NCBI GenBank assembly: GCA_964396595.1
Contig: CAYNFR010000001.1
Span: forward strand, 186,001-250,000
Reading direction: 5' to 3'
Length of the DNA stretch: 64,000 bases
Source: CAYNFR01 sp964396595
GTDB taxonomy: Bacteria > Bacteroidota > Bacteroidia > Chitinophagales > Saprospiraceae
Shown here: positions 8,823 to 18,400 of the stretch, piece after piece
How positions within the stretch are numbered: position 1 is the first letter of the stretch
Layout: the number at the start of each line of letters is the position of its first letter
Notes under the pieces: generated by a model
The model's input: only the letters and a program-made list of their open reading frames with translations
What the model was told of the DNA's origin: nothing
Databases searched by the model: none
Position numbers and translations under genes: made by a program

Positions 8823-9574
8823 TATTGAAGTTTTAGATTGTCAAAATTCTGAAGAAGTTGTGCTGTACCTGAGAGTCGAGGGTCTGCCGCGAGCTCTATT
8901 TCTAGTCCGTCTCGCAGTGTCGTATGAAAGCCATCATTATATAGTTTTTTGATTGCTTGTATCGTCTGCACATCATTCTTGAGTATATCTTTTGCCACTT
9001 CATTAACGCCCTTATCAAGATCGCCGGCAGGATAGCAGCGATTGACTAATCCAATTTTCTCAGCCTCGATCCCTTTGATAGGACTAGCGCGAAAGCTCAT
9101 CTCCTTGGCTCGATGAAGCCCTATTCTTCGTGACAAGCGCTGTGTCATGCCCCATCTCGGCATGATCGACCATTTACTGTGCGTATCACCGAATACCGTA
9201 TCCTCTTCACAATACATCAGATCAAACATAAGCGCTATCTCCAACGCCCCTGTAAAACAATAGCCATGTACCTGAGCTATTGTCACCTGAGGGATAATGT
9301 CTAACAAGCGTGATAACCTAAGACCCGTCTCTAGCACCCCGCTATCCGACCCAAAAGCTTCTGCATTATTCTCTTTCAGATCTACCCCGGCACTGAACGC
9401 TCTTCCCGCACCCGACAATATAATTATTCGACAATCCGCCCGACCACTTATATCTTCGATAGCTGTAAAGAGCTCATTTATCAGTACCAGATTGAGCGCA
9501 TTGAGCTTGTCAGGTCTATTGAGTACGATCTTCGCTACTCCCTCTGACAGTTGCGTTTCTAGCAATTCGTACAT
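8822..9574 (-). CDS. enoyl-CoA hydratase/isomerase family protein
   Basis: Second crotonase-fold protein (250 residues). Oxyanion-hole segments are GRAFSAGVDLKEN (about 57-69) and HGYCFTGALEIALMFD (about 105-120). The position of the classical hydratase glutamates is occupied by GDTHSKWSIMPRWGMTQRLSRRIG, so the second catalytic glutamate does not appear where it is in true enoyl-CoA hydratases. Its exact activity is therefore open. It lies between the SDR gene (2 bp gap) and the ECH1-like gene (1 bp overlap), a tight three-gene run that points to one acyl-CoA pathway. Confidence 0.82.
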   Translation of the reverse strand: MYELLETQLSEGVAKIVLNRPDKLNALNLVLINELFTAIEDISGRADCRIIILSGAGRAFSAGVDLKENNAEAFGSDSGVLETGLRLSRLLDIIPQVTIAQVHGYCFTGALEIALMFDLMYCEEDTVFGDTHSKWSIMPRWGMTQRLSRRIGLHRAKEMSFRASPIKGIEAEKIGLVNRCYPAGDLDKGVNEVAKDILKNDVQTIQAIKKLYNDGFHTTLRDGLEIELAADPRLSGTAQLLQNFDNLKLQ

Positions 9575-9576
9575 GA

Positions 9577-10365
9577 TCAGGTGAGGATAGGTGCATGAAG
9601 AATGCCACCGTCATTGACTAATACAGAGCCTGTCATGTAGGACGAGGCATCCGAAGCTAGAAATACGGCAAGGCCCGCCATTTCGTCTGGCATTGCCATA
9701 CGATTGAGTGGAATTTTTTCTTCAAATTTCTTCTTGTTGTTCTCATCTGCCCATAGGGCGGCACTTAGTTTAGTCTTGACTAATCCGGGGCAAATAACAT
9801 TGACACGGATATTGTGTCTTCCCCATTCGGCAGCCTGATTTTGTGCAAGCATGATTAATCCTGCCTTGCTGACATTGTATGCTGCAAATCCTGCTGATGG
9901 ATGAAGACCCTCTATACTACTGATGTGTATAATACTCCCTCCGCCGTTCTTTTTCATATGTGGAAAAGCTAATGAACTGAGTTGCAAGCATGCATGAAGA
10001 TTAATATCCAATGTCCGTTGAAAAGCGGACATTGGCATGTCTTCAATCGGGCCGAAGTATGGGTTTGTCCCTGCATTATTAATCAGTATATCTATGCGAC
10101 CATAATGTGCAATAGTCTTGTCTATCAATTCTTGTTGATGTGTCGGATCTGCCACATGACATGCGATACCATACGCTTCAAGCCCATCCGCTTTAAATGC
10201 TTCTGCCACTTCTTCTACACTCTCTTGCTTACGACTACTGACGACAACCTTAGCGCCAAACTCCGCCAACCCACGAGCCATTGCCTCGCCGATACCCTTA
10301 CTTGCCCCCGTAACGATCGCCACTTTACCGCCGAGGTGGAATAAATTTTTGATTCTAGTTTTCAT
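9577..10365 (-). CDS. SDR family NAD(P)-dependent oxidoreductase
   Basis: Classical short-chain dehydrogenase/reductase, about 262 residues from the preferred start. It has the nucleotide-binding TGASKGIG loop, NNAG, the active-site Ser in HISSIEG, the YNVSK Tyr/Lys pair, and PGLVKT. It resembles 3-oxoacyl reductases and DHRS4-like proteins. An in-frame start 14 codons upstream (10407) exists, but the added residues precede the normal SDR N-terminus, so the ATG at 10363-10365 is chosen. First gene of a run with two crotonases, probably acting on 3-hydroxyacyl- or related acyl-CoA substrates. Substrate is not determined by the sequence. Confidence 0.85.
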   Translation of the reverse strand: MKTRIKNLFHLGGKVAIVTGASKGIGEAMARGLAEFGAKVVVSSRKQESVEEVAEAFKADGLEAYGIACHVADPTHQQELIDKTIAHYGRIDILINNAGTNPYFGPIEDMPMSAFQRTLDINLHACLQLSSLAFPHMKKNGGGSIIHISSIEGLHPSAGFAAYNVSKAGLIMLAQNQAAEWGRHNIRVNVICPGLVKTKLSAALWADENNKKKFEEKIPLNRMAMPDEMAGLAVFLASDASSYMTGSVLVNDGGILHAPILT

Positions 10366-10526
10366 TATTTTAACAGTTCTTCTCGGATAAAGGTAAAAGC
10401 ATATCACTACTTCACACAGCCAATAATTGTCATAAACTTGTTTTTAGCTGAACTCATTTAGCTTTAATTATATCTTAAATGCCTGCGAAGACAGAATTTA
10501 TCCAGCTTATTTGCATTTTTACTCTT

Positions 10527-11783
10527 ATGAAGCAGCTACTTTCGATCATTGTGATCTTGTTATCGAGCTATGTCGGGACAGCTCAGCCTACGTCCGCCAA
10601 TGACGATGTATTTCTGGAGCACCTTAAGAGTGTTAAGTTTCATATCAGTGGGCTGCCTACCAGTATGCCTATCATTGATCTCAATAGTACGGCGACACTA
10701 GAGTTAAGTTTTGACGATATATTGGGCGGAGATCGCAATTATTCTTATCGCCTCGTTCACTGTGACAAAGATTGGGTGCCTACTACACAGCTTGATGAAC
10801 TGGAATATATTGACGGATTTAATAACAAGCGGATACGTGACTACGACTACTCCAATGGCACTCGACTTAACTATACCCATTATAAGCTCACATTGCCCAA
10901 TAGAGATATCCGCTGGCGCTTATCGGGCAACTATTTGCTGGAAGTTTATGATGATGACAGCGATGAGCTAGCGTTAACAAGACGATTTGCGGTAGTGGAG
11001 CGAGGTGTTAAAATAGGAGGAGAAGTAACGCGAGTATTGAGCGGTCGTGATGTCAATTCCCATCACCAGCTATTATTTAAAATCAATCATAAAGATTTCA
11101 CCATTCGCAATCCACAACGAGAGCTATTCGTCACGGCGATTAAAAACAGCCAATGGCCTTCGGCAATACATAATATTACCCCTCAAGCGGTAATGGGCTA
11201 TGATATATTATTTGACCGCACGGTCAATATTACATTCCCTGCGGGTCGTGATTATCGCGGTATAGATTTGCGTGCAGTCAGGGCTAGGGGATTGGGTGTG
11301 TATCGCATGGAGGTCACCCGGGATGAAATAGTCGTTACGGCTGAACTTGATCAAAATAAGCGTGGATGGCCGTTCGCATTTTTTAATGATCTGAACGGTG
11401 ATTTCGTCATCGAGAGCCGTGAAGTTAATAATGCCCATATACGTGCAGAGTATATTAACACCATTTTTACGCTTGACCCCATCAAGCAGGTTGTCGATGG
11501 AGAAGTGTACCTGATGGGTGAATTTTCTGATTGGTTACCTCGAGAAGAATACCGCATGCAATATCAGGCTGATCAAGGTGTCTATGTCGGGCAGGCCCTA
11601 TTAAAACAAGGTTATTACGATTACACCTATGGTGTGGTATATGATGATGGCGTTCTAGACCTAAGTTATTTCGAAGACGATCTATTCGGAACAGTCAACG
11701 AGTACACTTTACTATGCTTTATTAGGGAATTCGGGGCACGCTACGACAGGCTGATCGGCGCTATCCAATTTCGTAATAACTAA
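10527..11783 (+). CDS. type IX secretion system plug protein (DUF5103 family)
   Basis: Secreted or periplasmic protein of about 418 residues. The preferred ATG gives a clean signal peptide (MKQLLSIIVILLSSYVGTAQ). A longer in-frame start 16 codons upstream would bury it. The body matches the DUF5103/T9SS plug family: an N-terminal beta domain with DILGGDRNYSYRLVHCDKDW and LNYTHYKLTLPN, and a later Ig/early-set-like part with GEFSDWLPREEYRMQY. In characterised Bacteroidota the plug closes the periplasmic side of the SprA outer-membrane translocon when it is not bound to cargo. This implies a T9SS elsewhere in the genome; no other T9SS gene is in the window. It stands alone, divergent from the SDR operon. 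Confidence 0.85.
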   Translation: MKQLLSIIVILLSSYVGTAQPTSANDDVFLEHLKSVKFHISGLPTSMPIIDLNSTATLELSFDDILGGDRNYSYRLVHCDKDWVPTTQLDELEYIDGFNNKRIRDYDYSNGTRLNYTHYKLTLPNRDIRWRLSGNYLLEVYDDDSDELALTRRFAVVERGVKIGGEVTRVLSGRDVNSHHQLLFKINHKDFTIRNPQRELFVTAIKNSQWPSAIHNITPQAVMGYDILFDRTVNITFPAGRDYRGIDLRAVRARGLGVYRMEVTRDEIVVTAELDQNKRGWPFAFFNDLNGDFVIESREVNNAHIRAEYINTIFTLDPIKQVVDGEVYLMGEFSDWLPREEYRMQYQADQGVYVGQALLKQGYYDYTYGVVYDDGVLDLSYFEDDLFGTVNEYTLLCFIREFGARYDRLIGAIQFRNN

Positions 11784-11905
11784 TCATATTTCCTTCTAAA
11801 AAATACCGTTTATCTATTTGAACGCCTGATTCATATAAATAGAAGCCTAGCAAAAAGGCATAAATGTATCTTCGGCTCATTGTTGTATTATGAATCTATT
11901 TTGCT

Positions 11906-13330
11906 ATGGCAAGAAGTTTAATCAAGGTTATATGTGTCCTTATGTTGACGAGCCAGTTAAGTGCTCAGGAAAATTGGACATTAAAGCGATGCATTGAGCA
12001 TGCGATATCGCATAGTATCGATGTTGAACAAGCGAATATTCGGATTAAAGACGCTGCATTGACCACCAAGGTCAGCAAGCAGCAGCAATATCCTAACCTG
12101 TCCTTTCAGTCCAATGCTTTTATAAATTTCGGTAGATCCATAGACCCTACCACAAACCAGTTCATCACCACTGAGTTTTTCTCCAATGGCTATGGCTTTA
12201 ATGCCAATGCCATCCTCTACAATGCGGGAAGACTTAAAAACGAGATAAGACAGAGCAAGCTCCAAGAAGGGGCTGTGATCGAAGATAAAAATGCGGTTAT
12301 TGATCAGATTACTGTAAATGTTGTTACAGCATTTTTTAGAGTCCTCTTCGGTAAAGAAAACTTAGCCAATGATAATGTCCAACTCAGAATTTTAGATGAT
12401 CAGATCTCCCAATTGCAAAAACTGATCAACGCAGGAGCCAGACCGGCATTTGAAGTGCTTGATCTGGATGCACAGAAGGCAGCCATCGAACAACAAATGG
12501 CGCGGACGCAGAATGAAATAGACCTCGCCTTTATCGATCTCAAAGCTGTTCTGAACCTTCCCTTAACATATGATATGGACATTAGCTCTCCACCTATAGA
12601 GCAATCAACTTACACAAACATAGACCTTACCAGTATTGAAGAAATCTATTCGAGAGTATTGGGGCGTCAGCCTGCTGCCCGAGCTATTCAACAACGCCTT
12701 GCAGGTGCAGCTGTTTCGGAGGAAATAGCGCGATCACAGTTCTACCCCGTATTGGCCGCCGGCCTGAATAGTGGTTCTAACTTTTCTAACCAATTCAGAG
12801 AAGTAGTCGGAATAGACCTTCGAGAGGTAACTTCATCAGTGCGTATTAATGGCGATCCCGCTGTCATCAGCACTGAGCAAGGCATACCCATCTTTGCCAA
12901 TAAACCTTATTTTCCTCAGATTTCTAGCAACTTCAATTATGGCGTCGGGGTCAATCTGACGATGCCAATATACAATCGCTATACGGCTAAATCAGGCGTA
13001 CAACGCGCTAAACTTAATATCGAAAACCTCAATGCTGAAAAAGAGAAAAATGAATTGTCCGTACGCAACATAGTCGGCCAACTTTATACAGATGCGAAAG
13101 GTGCAAGAAAGAATCTTGATGCTGCCCAGCGCACCGTCAAAGCTAGACAAGCAGCATTTGACAATGCAGAAAAACGCTTTGGTGTAGGCGCGATAGACAG
13201 CTTCGAATATATTAATTCACAAAACCAACTCGCACAAGCAAAGACAACAGAAATCATTGCACGGTTCGACTATGCATTGCGCATTAAACTTTTAGATTTT
13301 TATCAAGGATATCCTGTCACATTAGAATAA
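11906..13330 (+). CDS. TolC family outer-membrane efflux protein
   Basis: Outer-membrane channel component of a tripartite exporter. The signal peptide (MARSLIKVICVLMLTSQLSAQ) is followed by two TolC/OEP repeats. NWTLKRCIEHAISHSIDVEQANIRIKDA begins the first and the segment around residue 240 begins the second, with long helical stretches and NYGVGVNLTMPIYNRYTAKSGVQRAKL as the typical OEP block. Length 474 is normal. It is followed 12 bp later by a membrane-fusion adaptor gene and the two form an operon. The inner-membrane pump or ABC subunit expected with them is missing from this locus. Confidence 0.9.
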   Translation: MARSLIKVICVLMLTSQLSAQENWTLKRCIEHAISHSIDVEQANIRIKDAALTTKVSKQQQYPNLSFQSNAFINFGRSIDPTTNQFITTEFFSNGYGFNANAILYNAGRLKNEIRQSKLQEGAVIEDKNAVIDQITVNVVTAFFRVLFGKENLANDNVQLRILDDQISQLQKLINAGARPAFEVLDLDAQKAAIEQQMARTQNEIDLAFIDLKAVLNLPLTYDMDISSPPIEQSTYTNIDLTSIEEIYSRVLGRQPAARAIQQRLAGAAVSEEIARSQFYPVLAAGLNSGSNFSNQFREVVGIDLREVTSSVRINGDPAVISTEQGIPIFANKPYFPQISSNFNYGVGVNLTMPIYNRYTAKSGVQRAKLNIENLNAEKEKNELSVRNIVGQLYTDAKGARKNLDAAQRTVKARQAAFDNAEKRFGVGAIDSFEYINSQNQLAQAKTTEIIARFDYALRIKLLDFYQGYPVTLE

Positions 13331-13342
13331 TCTCATAACATT

Positions 13343-14716
13343 ATGGCACAGACTAAAAAACAAGGAAAGAACTGGCTATTATGGGTACTTGCCCTGATTA
13401 TCGTCGGAATATTGGCCGCTGTTTTTATAAAAAACAAACAAAAACCCAAGGGAACACTTGTAGACACTTCTCAGACTGAAATTCGCACTATTCGTGAAAC
13501 AGTCAGCGCTAGTGGTCGCATCTATCCGGTAACCGAAGTCATCATCAGCAGTGATGTGTCGGGAGAGATAGTAGAACTTTTTGTTCAAGAAGGTGACTCC
13601 GTTACCAAGGGTCAAGTACTCGTACGCATTGATCCAGAATTGTATATTAGTAATGTACAGCGGGGAGAAGCAAACTTAAATAATACCAAAGCCCAGCTCG
13701 CCACCTCCCGTGCACAGATACAAAATGGAATCGCTCAAAAAGGCGAAATCGAAACACAGCTTATCCAAGCAAAGCGTGTCCATAATAGAAACATCGAGTT
13801 GTTTAAAGATGGTGTTATATCTCAACTGCAATTTGATGAATCCCTAGCGCAACTAGAGTCTCTTGAGGCGCGTCTACGCAGTGCAGCTGCTAACATCAAA
13901 TCTTCCGAGGAAAGCGCGAGAGCCGCAGAATACAATGTTAAAAGCGCCGAAGCATCCCTCAGAGAGTTACAAACAAACTTAAGTCGTACCACGATCAAAG
14001 CTCCAACAAGTGGCATCATTTCTCGTCTCAGTGCCGAAAGAGGAGAGCGCGTCGTAGGAACGATACAAATGACTGGCACAGAAATCATGCGTATTTCAGA
14101 TCTCAGAAACATGGAAGTTCAAGTAGAAGTCTCTGAAAATGATATAATCAAAGTATCCCTAGATGACGACGTGGACATAGAAGTGGACTCATATGTGGAT
14201 AGAAAGTTCTCCGGAAAAGTTACAGAAATTGCCAATTCTGCATCTAATGCTCTCAAGCAACCCGGTCAAGCTACCACGTTGAATACCGCACAAGTGACAA
14301 ATTTCATCATCAAAATTGCCATTGATCCGGAATCATATCAGGATATTATCACCGAAAGAAATAAATTCCCATTCCGTCCCGGGATGTCTGCGTCGGTAAA
14401 GATAACTACTGCAGTAAGGGAAAATGTAGTCGCGGCTCCTATACAGGCAGTCACAGTGAGGGCAGATACTGATGACAAAGATAAAAAAGGGACAAAAGCA
14501 AAATTTGACGAGGTAGTCTTCGCATACCAAGCTGATACAGCCGCAATGATCAAAGTAAAAACCGGTATCCAAGACGATGAATTTATAGAGATTCTAGAAG
14601 GTGTTACAAGTGATCAAGAACTTGTCTCAGGACCATATGCTAAGTTGGCAAGAGAGCTTAAGGCCGGAGAGTTGTTGAGAAAAAAGTCCGCCAAAGAGAA
14701 AAAAGTCAAAAAATAA
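13343..14716 (+). CDS. periplasmic adaptor (membrane fusion) protein, HlyD/MacA-like
   Basis: Adaptor linking an inner-membrane transporter to the TolC channel, 457 residues. One N-terminal membrane anchor (about 11-30, NWLLWVLALIIVGILAAVFI) is followed by a lipoyl-like half motif (GEIVELFVQEGDSVTKGQVLVRID), a long coiled-coil hairpin (about 105-210, rich in Ala/Gln/Glu), the second lipoyl half (TTIKAPTSGIISRL), and beta-barrel and membrane-proximal domains. The pattern fits MacA-type adaptors that partner ABC exporters. No MacB/FtsX-type gene follows. Instead a DUF2064 gene starts 3 bp after the stop, so the partner transporter must be encoded elsewhere. Confidence 0.88.
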   Translation: MAQTKKQGKNWLLWVLALIIVGILAAVFIKNKQKPKGTLVDTSQTEIRTIRETVSASGRIYPVTEVIISSDVSGEIVELFVQEGDSVTKGQVLVRIDPELYISNVQRGEANLNNTKAQLATSRAQIQNGIAQKGEIETQLIQAKRVHNRNIELFKDGVISQLQFDESLAQLESLEARLRSAAANIKSSEESARAAEYNVKSAEASLRELQTNLSRTTIKAPTSGIISRLSAERGERVVGTIQMTGTEIMRISDLRNMEVQVEVSENDIIKVSLDDDVDIEVDSYVDRKFSGKVTEIANSASNALKQPGQATTLNTAQVTNFIIKIAIDPESYQDIITERNKFPFRPGMSASVKITTAVRENVVAAPIQAVTVRADTDDKDKKGTKAKFDEVVFAYQADTAAMIKVKTGIQDDEFIEILEGVTSDQELVSGPYAKLARELKAGELLRKKSAKEKKVKK

Positions 14717-14719
14717 TAT

Positions 14720-15322
14720 GTGGTTACAGATAGAGCCCTGATTATATTCATAAAAAATCCCCGTCTCGGACAAGTAAAAACGCGTCTGGCTAGAGATGTA
14801 GGAGAGGAAAAGGCTCTTGAATGTTATTTTGAACTATTACACCACACAAGGTCACTTGCCTTGCAGATCTGCAACTGTGAACGATGGCTATTCTACAGCG
14901 ATTATCTTGACACGCAGGATCAGTGGGATAATAAATATTTCAAAAAAGCCTTACAAAAAATAGGTACATTAGGCGAGCGATTAAAACATGCTGCTGCCCA
15001 TGTAGTAAAAGAATCTCAGACCCATATAATAATGGGATCGGACTGTCCTTATATAACCAAAGTCCATGTTGATCTGGCATTTGCTACCTTACAAAACCAC
15101 GATCTAGTAATAGGGCCGGCCACAGATGGTGGTTATTATTTAATAGGAGCAACAAATTACTACCCTAGTCTTTTTGAAGACATACGCTGGAGCACTGAAC
15201 ACACCTTAAGCGATACTTTGAGAAAAGCGGATGAACTTAATCTCAAAACCTTCATGCTAGAAACCCTTGATGATATAGACACTATAGCTGATTGGCAAAA
15301 GTTTGTTGCTAGTCAGACATAA
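14720..15322 (+). CDS. DUF2064 / TIGR04282 family glycosyltransferase-like protein
   Basis: A 200-residue GT-A-like protein. It has the family's N-terminal IIFIKNPRLGQVKTRLARDVG, the central GSDCPYI, and VIGPATDGGYYLIGA. TIGR04282 members are named after arsenosugar biosynthesis clusters, but no arsenic gene is nearby, so that role is not supported here. The start is GTG, 3 bp after the adaptor stop. The overlapping ATG two bases earlier is in another frame and is soon stopped. Probably co-transcribed with the TolC/adaptor pair. The nucleotide-sugar substrate is unknown. Confidence 0.82.
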   Translation: MVTDRALIIFIKNPRLGQVKTRLARDVGEEKALECYFELLHHTRSLALQICNCERWLFYSDYLDTQDQWDNKYFKKALQKIGTLGERLKHAAAHVVKESQTHIIMGSDCPYITKVHVDLAFATLQNHDLVIGPATDGGYYLIGATNYYPSLFEDIRWSTEHTLSDTLRKADELNLKTFMLETLDDIDTIADWQKFVASQT

Positions 15323-15466
15323 GCAAATCGATGTACCTCTAAGCTCATGTACATATACTAATCCAGCTAAAAAATACCTGCAAACTAAAAACCAAGTGCT
15401 CAGCTTATAGATTAACACAGGAATACGCGTATATTTAATGACCGTATCAGAATTAAACGTTCGCGA

Positions 15467-18400
15467 ATGGTACTCAGAAGACTATACTTAGGGGGATTGT
15501 GGGGCTTCTTGCTCTGTTATTCTTATATCGTCATGGGTCAAAGCATTCGCACTGAATTCGGAAAAAACAGGATTCAATATCACGATGACTTCTCTAAGTG
15601 GTGGGAATACGAGACAGAAAATTTTTATGTGTACTGGTACGGCAAAGGGCTAAACGTCGCCCAATCCGTCATTCAGATTGCGGAAGCTAATTATCCTTGG
15701 CTTCAGAGTCTTGTCGAACATAGGATCAATGACAAAATCGAAATCATCGTTTATGTCGATCTATCAGACTTGCGACAGAGCAATATAGGCGCAGAAGAAA
15801 CATTTGAAACAAGACATGATCGCACCAAGGTGATCGGCTCGAAGATCTTTGTATACTTCGATGGAAACCACCAGAACCTCGAACGCAGGATAAGAGAAGG
15901 TATAGCGGAAGTATTTTTTAATTCTATGTATCATCCCGGTGGCCTTCAGGAAATTGTCACCAGTGACCCTGATCTTGATCTGCCACAATGGTTTAAACTT
16001 GGCTTCTTCAGCTATGCAGGGGCGACATGGGATTATTTGATCGAAGATGAACTTCGTGATCTCTGGCATCGAAACAAGAGATACCACAACTTTGATCATT
16101 TAGCATCAGATCATCCCAGAGTAGCCGGACATGCCTTGTGGCACTTTTTGTCTCAGGAATATGGTCAGACTTCTATCACCACATTGCTTTACCTGATGAG
16201 ACTCAGACCCGATCTGAAAGAGAATGTCGAATTCATCTTTGGGTTTAATTTAAAAAAGCTTAAGACCGATTGGTCTCATTATTTCACACAGTTTTATAAC
16301 AGAGAATCCGGTGTTTTCACGCCTACTGACTCAGTGAATCGTCTCCAAGAAGGTTTTCATAGATATTTTCCTAAGTCTCAATTACGTCTAAGCCCCGATG
16401 GCCAAGCAATCGTTTATACAGTCAACCGCGAAAACAAAACCTATACCTATTTGCTAGAAGCTGGCACTTCTAAACCAACATTAATTTTTACACAAGGTCA
16501 TCGCAATGCCGTCCAACAACCAGATTACAATTACCCCGCCATCTGCTGGCATCCGTCTAGATACGAAATCACTATTGCATACGAACGCCAAGACCTCATC
16601 TGGATACGCAAGCTAGATCTTGCCTCCGGAGAATATGTAGAGCAAGACATCCCGGAGAATGTACAACGAGTGTATCATATCGACTATATCACAGATGATG
16701 AATATATGATGAATGGTGCGATCAATGGCTATTCGGAATTATTTACCTATCGCACACGCAGCCGCAATGTCTCTGCTATCACACGAGATTTTTATGATGA
16801 TCTGGATGCTACCTACACGCGACTAGGTGGGCAATGGGGAATATTATTTTCTTCCAACCGCCCTACACCATCTATTTTCAATAAAGACATAGACACATTG
16901 TCAACGACCACCAATTTCGACTTATATTTTCTCCCGACAGGATCGGACCTTGCTTTAAAATTAACGAACACGCCAGATATTAACGAGCGTCATCCACGAC
17001 TGGTCAACGGGCATTATATCACCTACCTCAGCAATTACAGCGGTGTCAATAATCGATGGGTCTTTGACCTCAATTCTCGCAGACCACCTTACCAACAGAC
17101 TAATTTTAATAGAAATATTATTAATCACGAAGCGGTAGAAGGCAGTGACAAAGTAGTATTTCAAGCGTATAATAACGGTGAATATCAAATATTTCTAGAT
17201 CGGCCAAACTGGAACGAGAGCCTTGCACCTCATTTTACACCGGCAACAATAGCACCTCAAGCGTTAGTAAAACAAGAAGACGTCAGAATTATTCAGAATC
17301 AAGATCAGAACATTCCTAAGTTCCTGACACAATTTGACGATCCCCCTAATGTCGAACCACTAGAGTCCAATGCACGATACAAAATTGACAACCGTGATTT
17401 TTTTGTACAAAAAATAAAAGCAGCAACTAATCAAGGGATTGAACCATTTTATTCTTCTCAGGCAGTCTCCTCGCGGAGAAAGTTCAAACTCGAAGAATTG
17501 TCCCTCAAAGCAGATAACTCTATACTCTTCGAAGGTCTTGAATCTTACACGAATAGAGACCTGGAGACTCAGATTCAACAGCCGGGATACTTGCTTAAAG
17601 GGGTGAGTAAAGATATGTACGAGGATTTTGCGATACAGATGGGCATTAGAGTCCCATTTAATTTCAGGGGCTCAGAAGTGTTTGCTATATATGATGATCG
17701 TCGGAAGCGGATCGATAAAAGAATCGCCTTCTACAGACAGCAAAAATCGACAGACTTTCCATTTGGTAATTTGTTACGAAGAGAGAGATCCTTGGCCACC
17801 TTCGGACAATATCGATTGAGCTATCCTTTTGACACATACAGAAGTGTGCGTGCCACAGGCACGCTGAGACAAGATCGCTTGTTTTTTCTCAATGGAGATC
17901 CTATTGCTGCAGAATCGCCACGATTATCTGAACATAGAGCTATCTTGAAACTGGAGTATATTTATGATAATAGCCTGACGATCGATTTGAACTTGTTAAC
18001 AGGTACACGATATAAATTCTATACAGAGATTATTAACAGATTTGATATTCAGCTATTTGATGGATTTCGGCTTAGGCCCCATACCGGATTTACAACCGCT
18101 GTAGGCTTCGATGCCAGACATTATATACCTATTCTGAGACATAGCATAGTCGCATTCAGGGGAGCCGGCGCAGCATCAGTAGGTAGCGAAAAAGTACTTT
18201 ACTTCATCGGGGGTACAGATGGGTGGCTTATACCTAAGTTTAATGAAGACTCCCCTGTCCCTGCCAATGCTAACTTTGGTTTCAGGGCGAATACGCCCAA
18301 TTTGCGAGGCTTCATCAACAATACGCGCAGCGGTCAAAGTTTCTTATTGGGAAGTGCAGAGCTGCGGATGCCGATTTTTAAGTATCTTTCTCGAAGCGAA

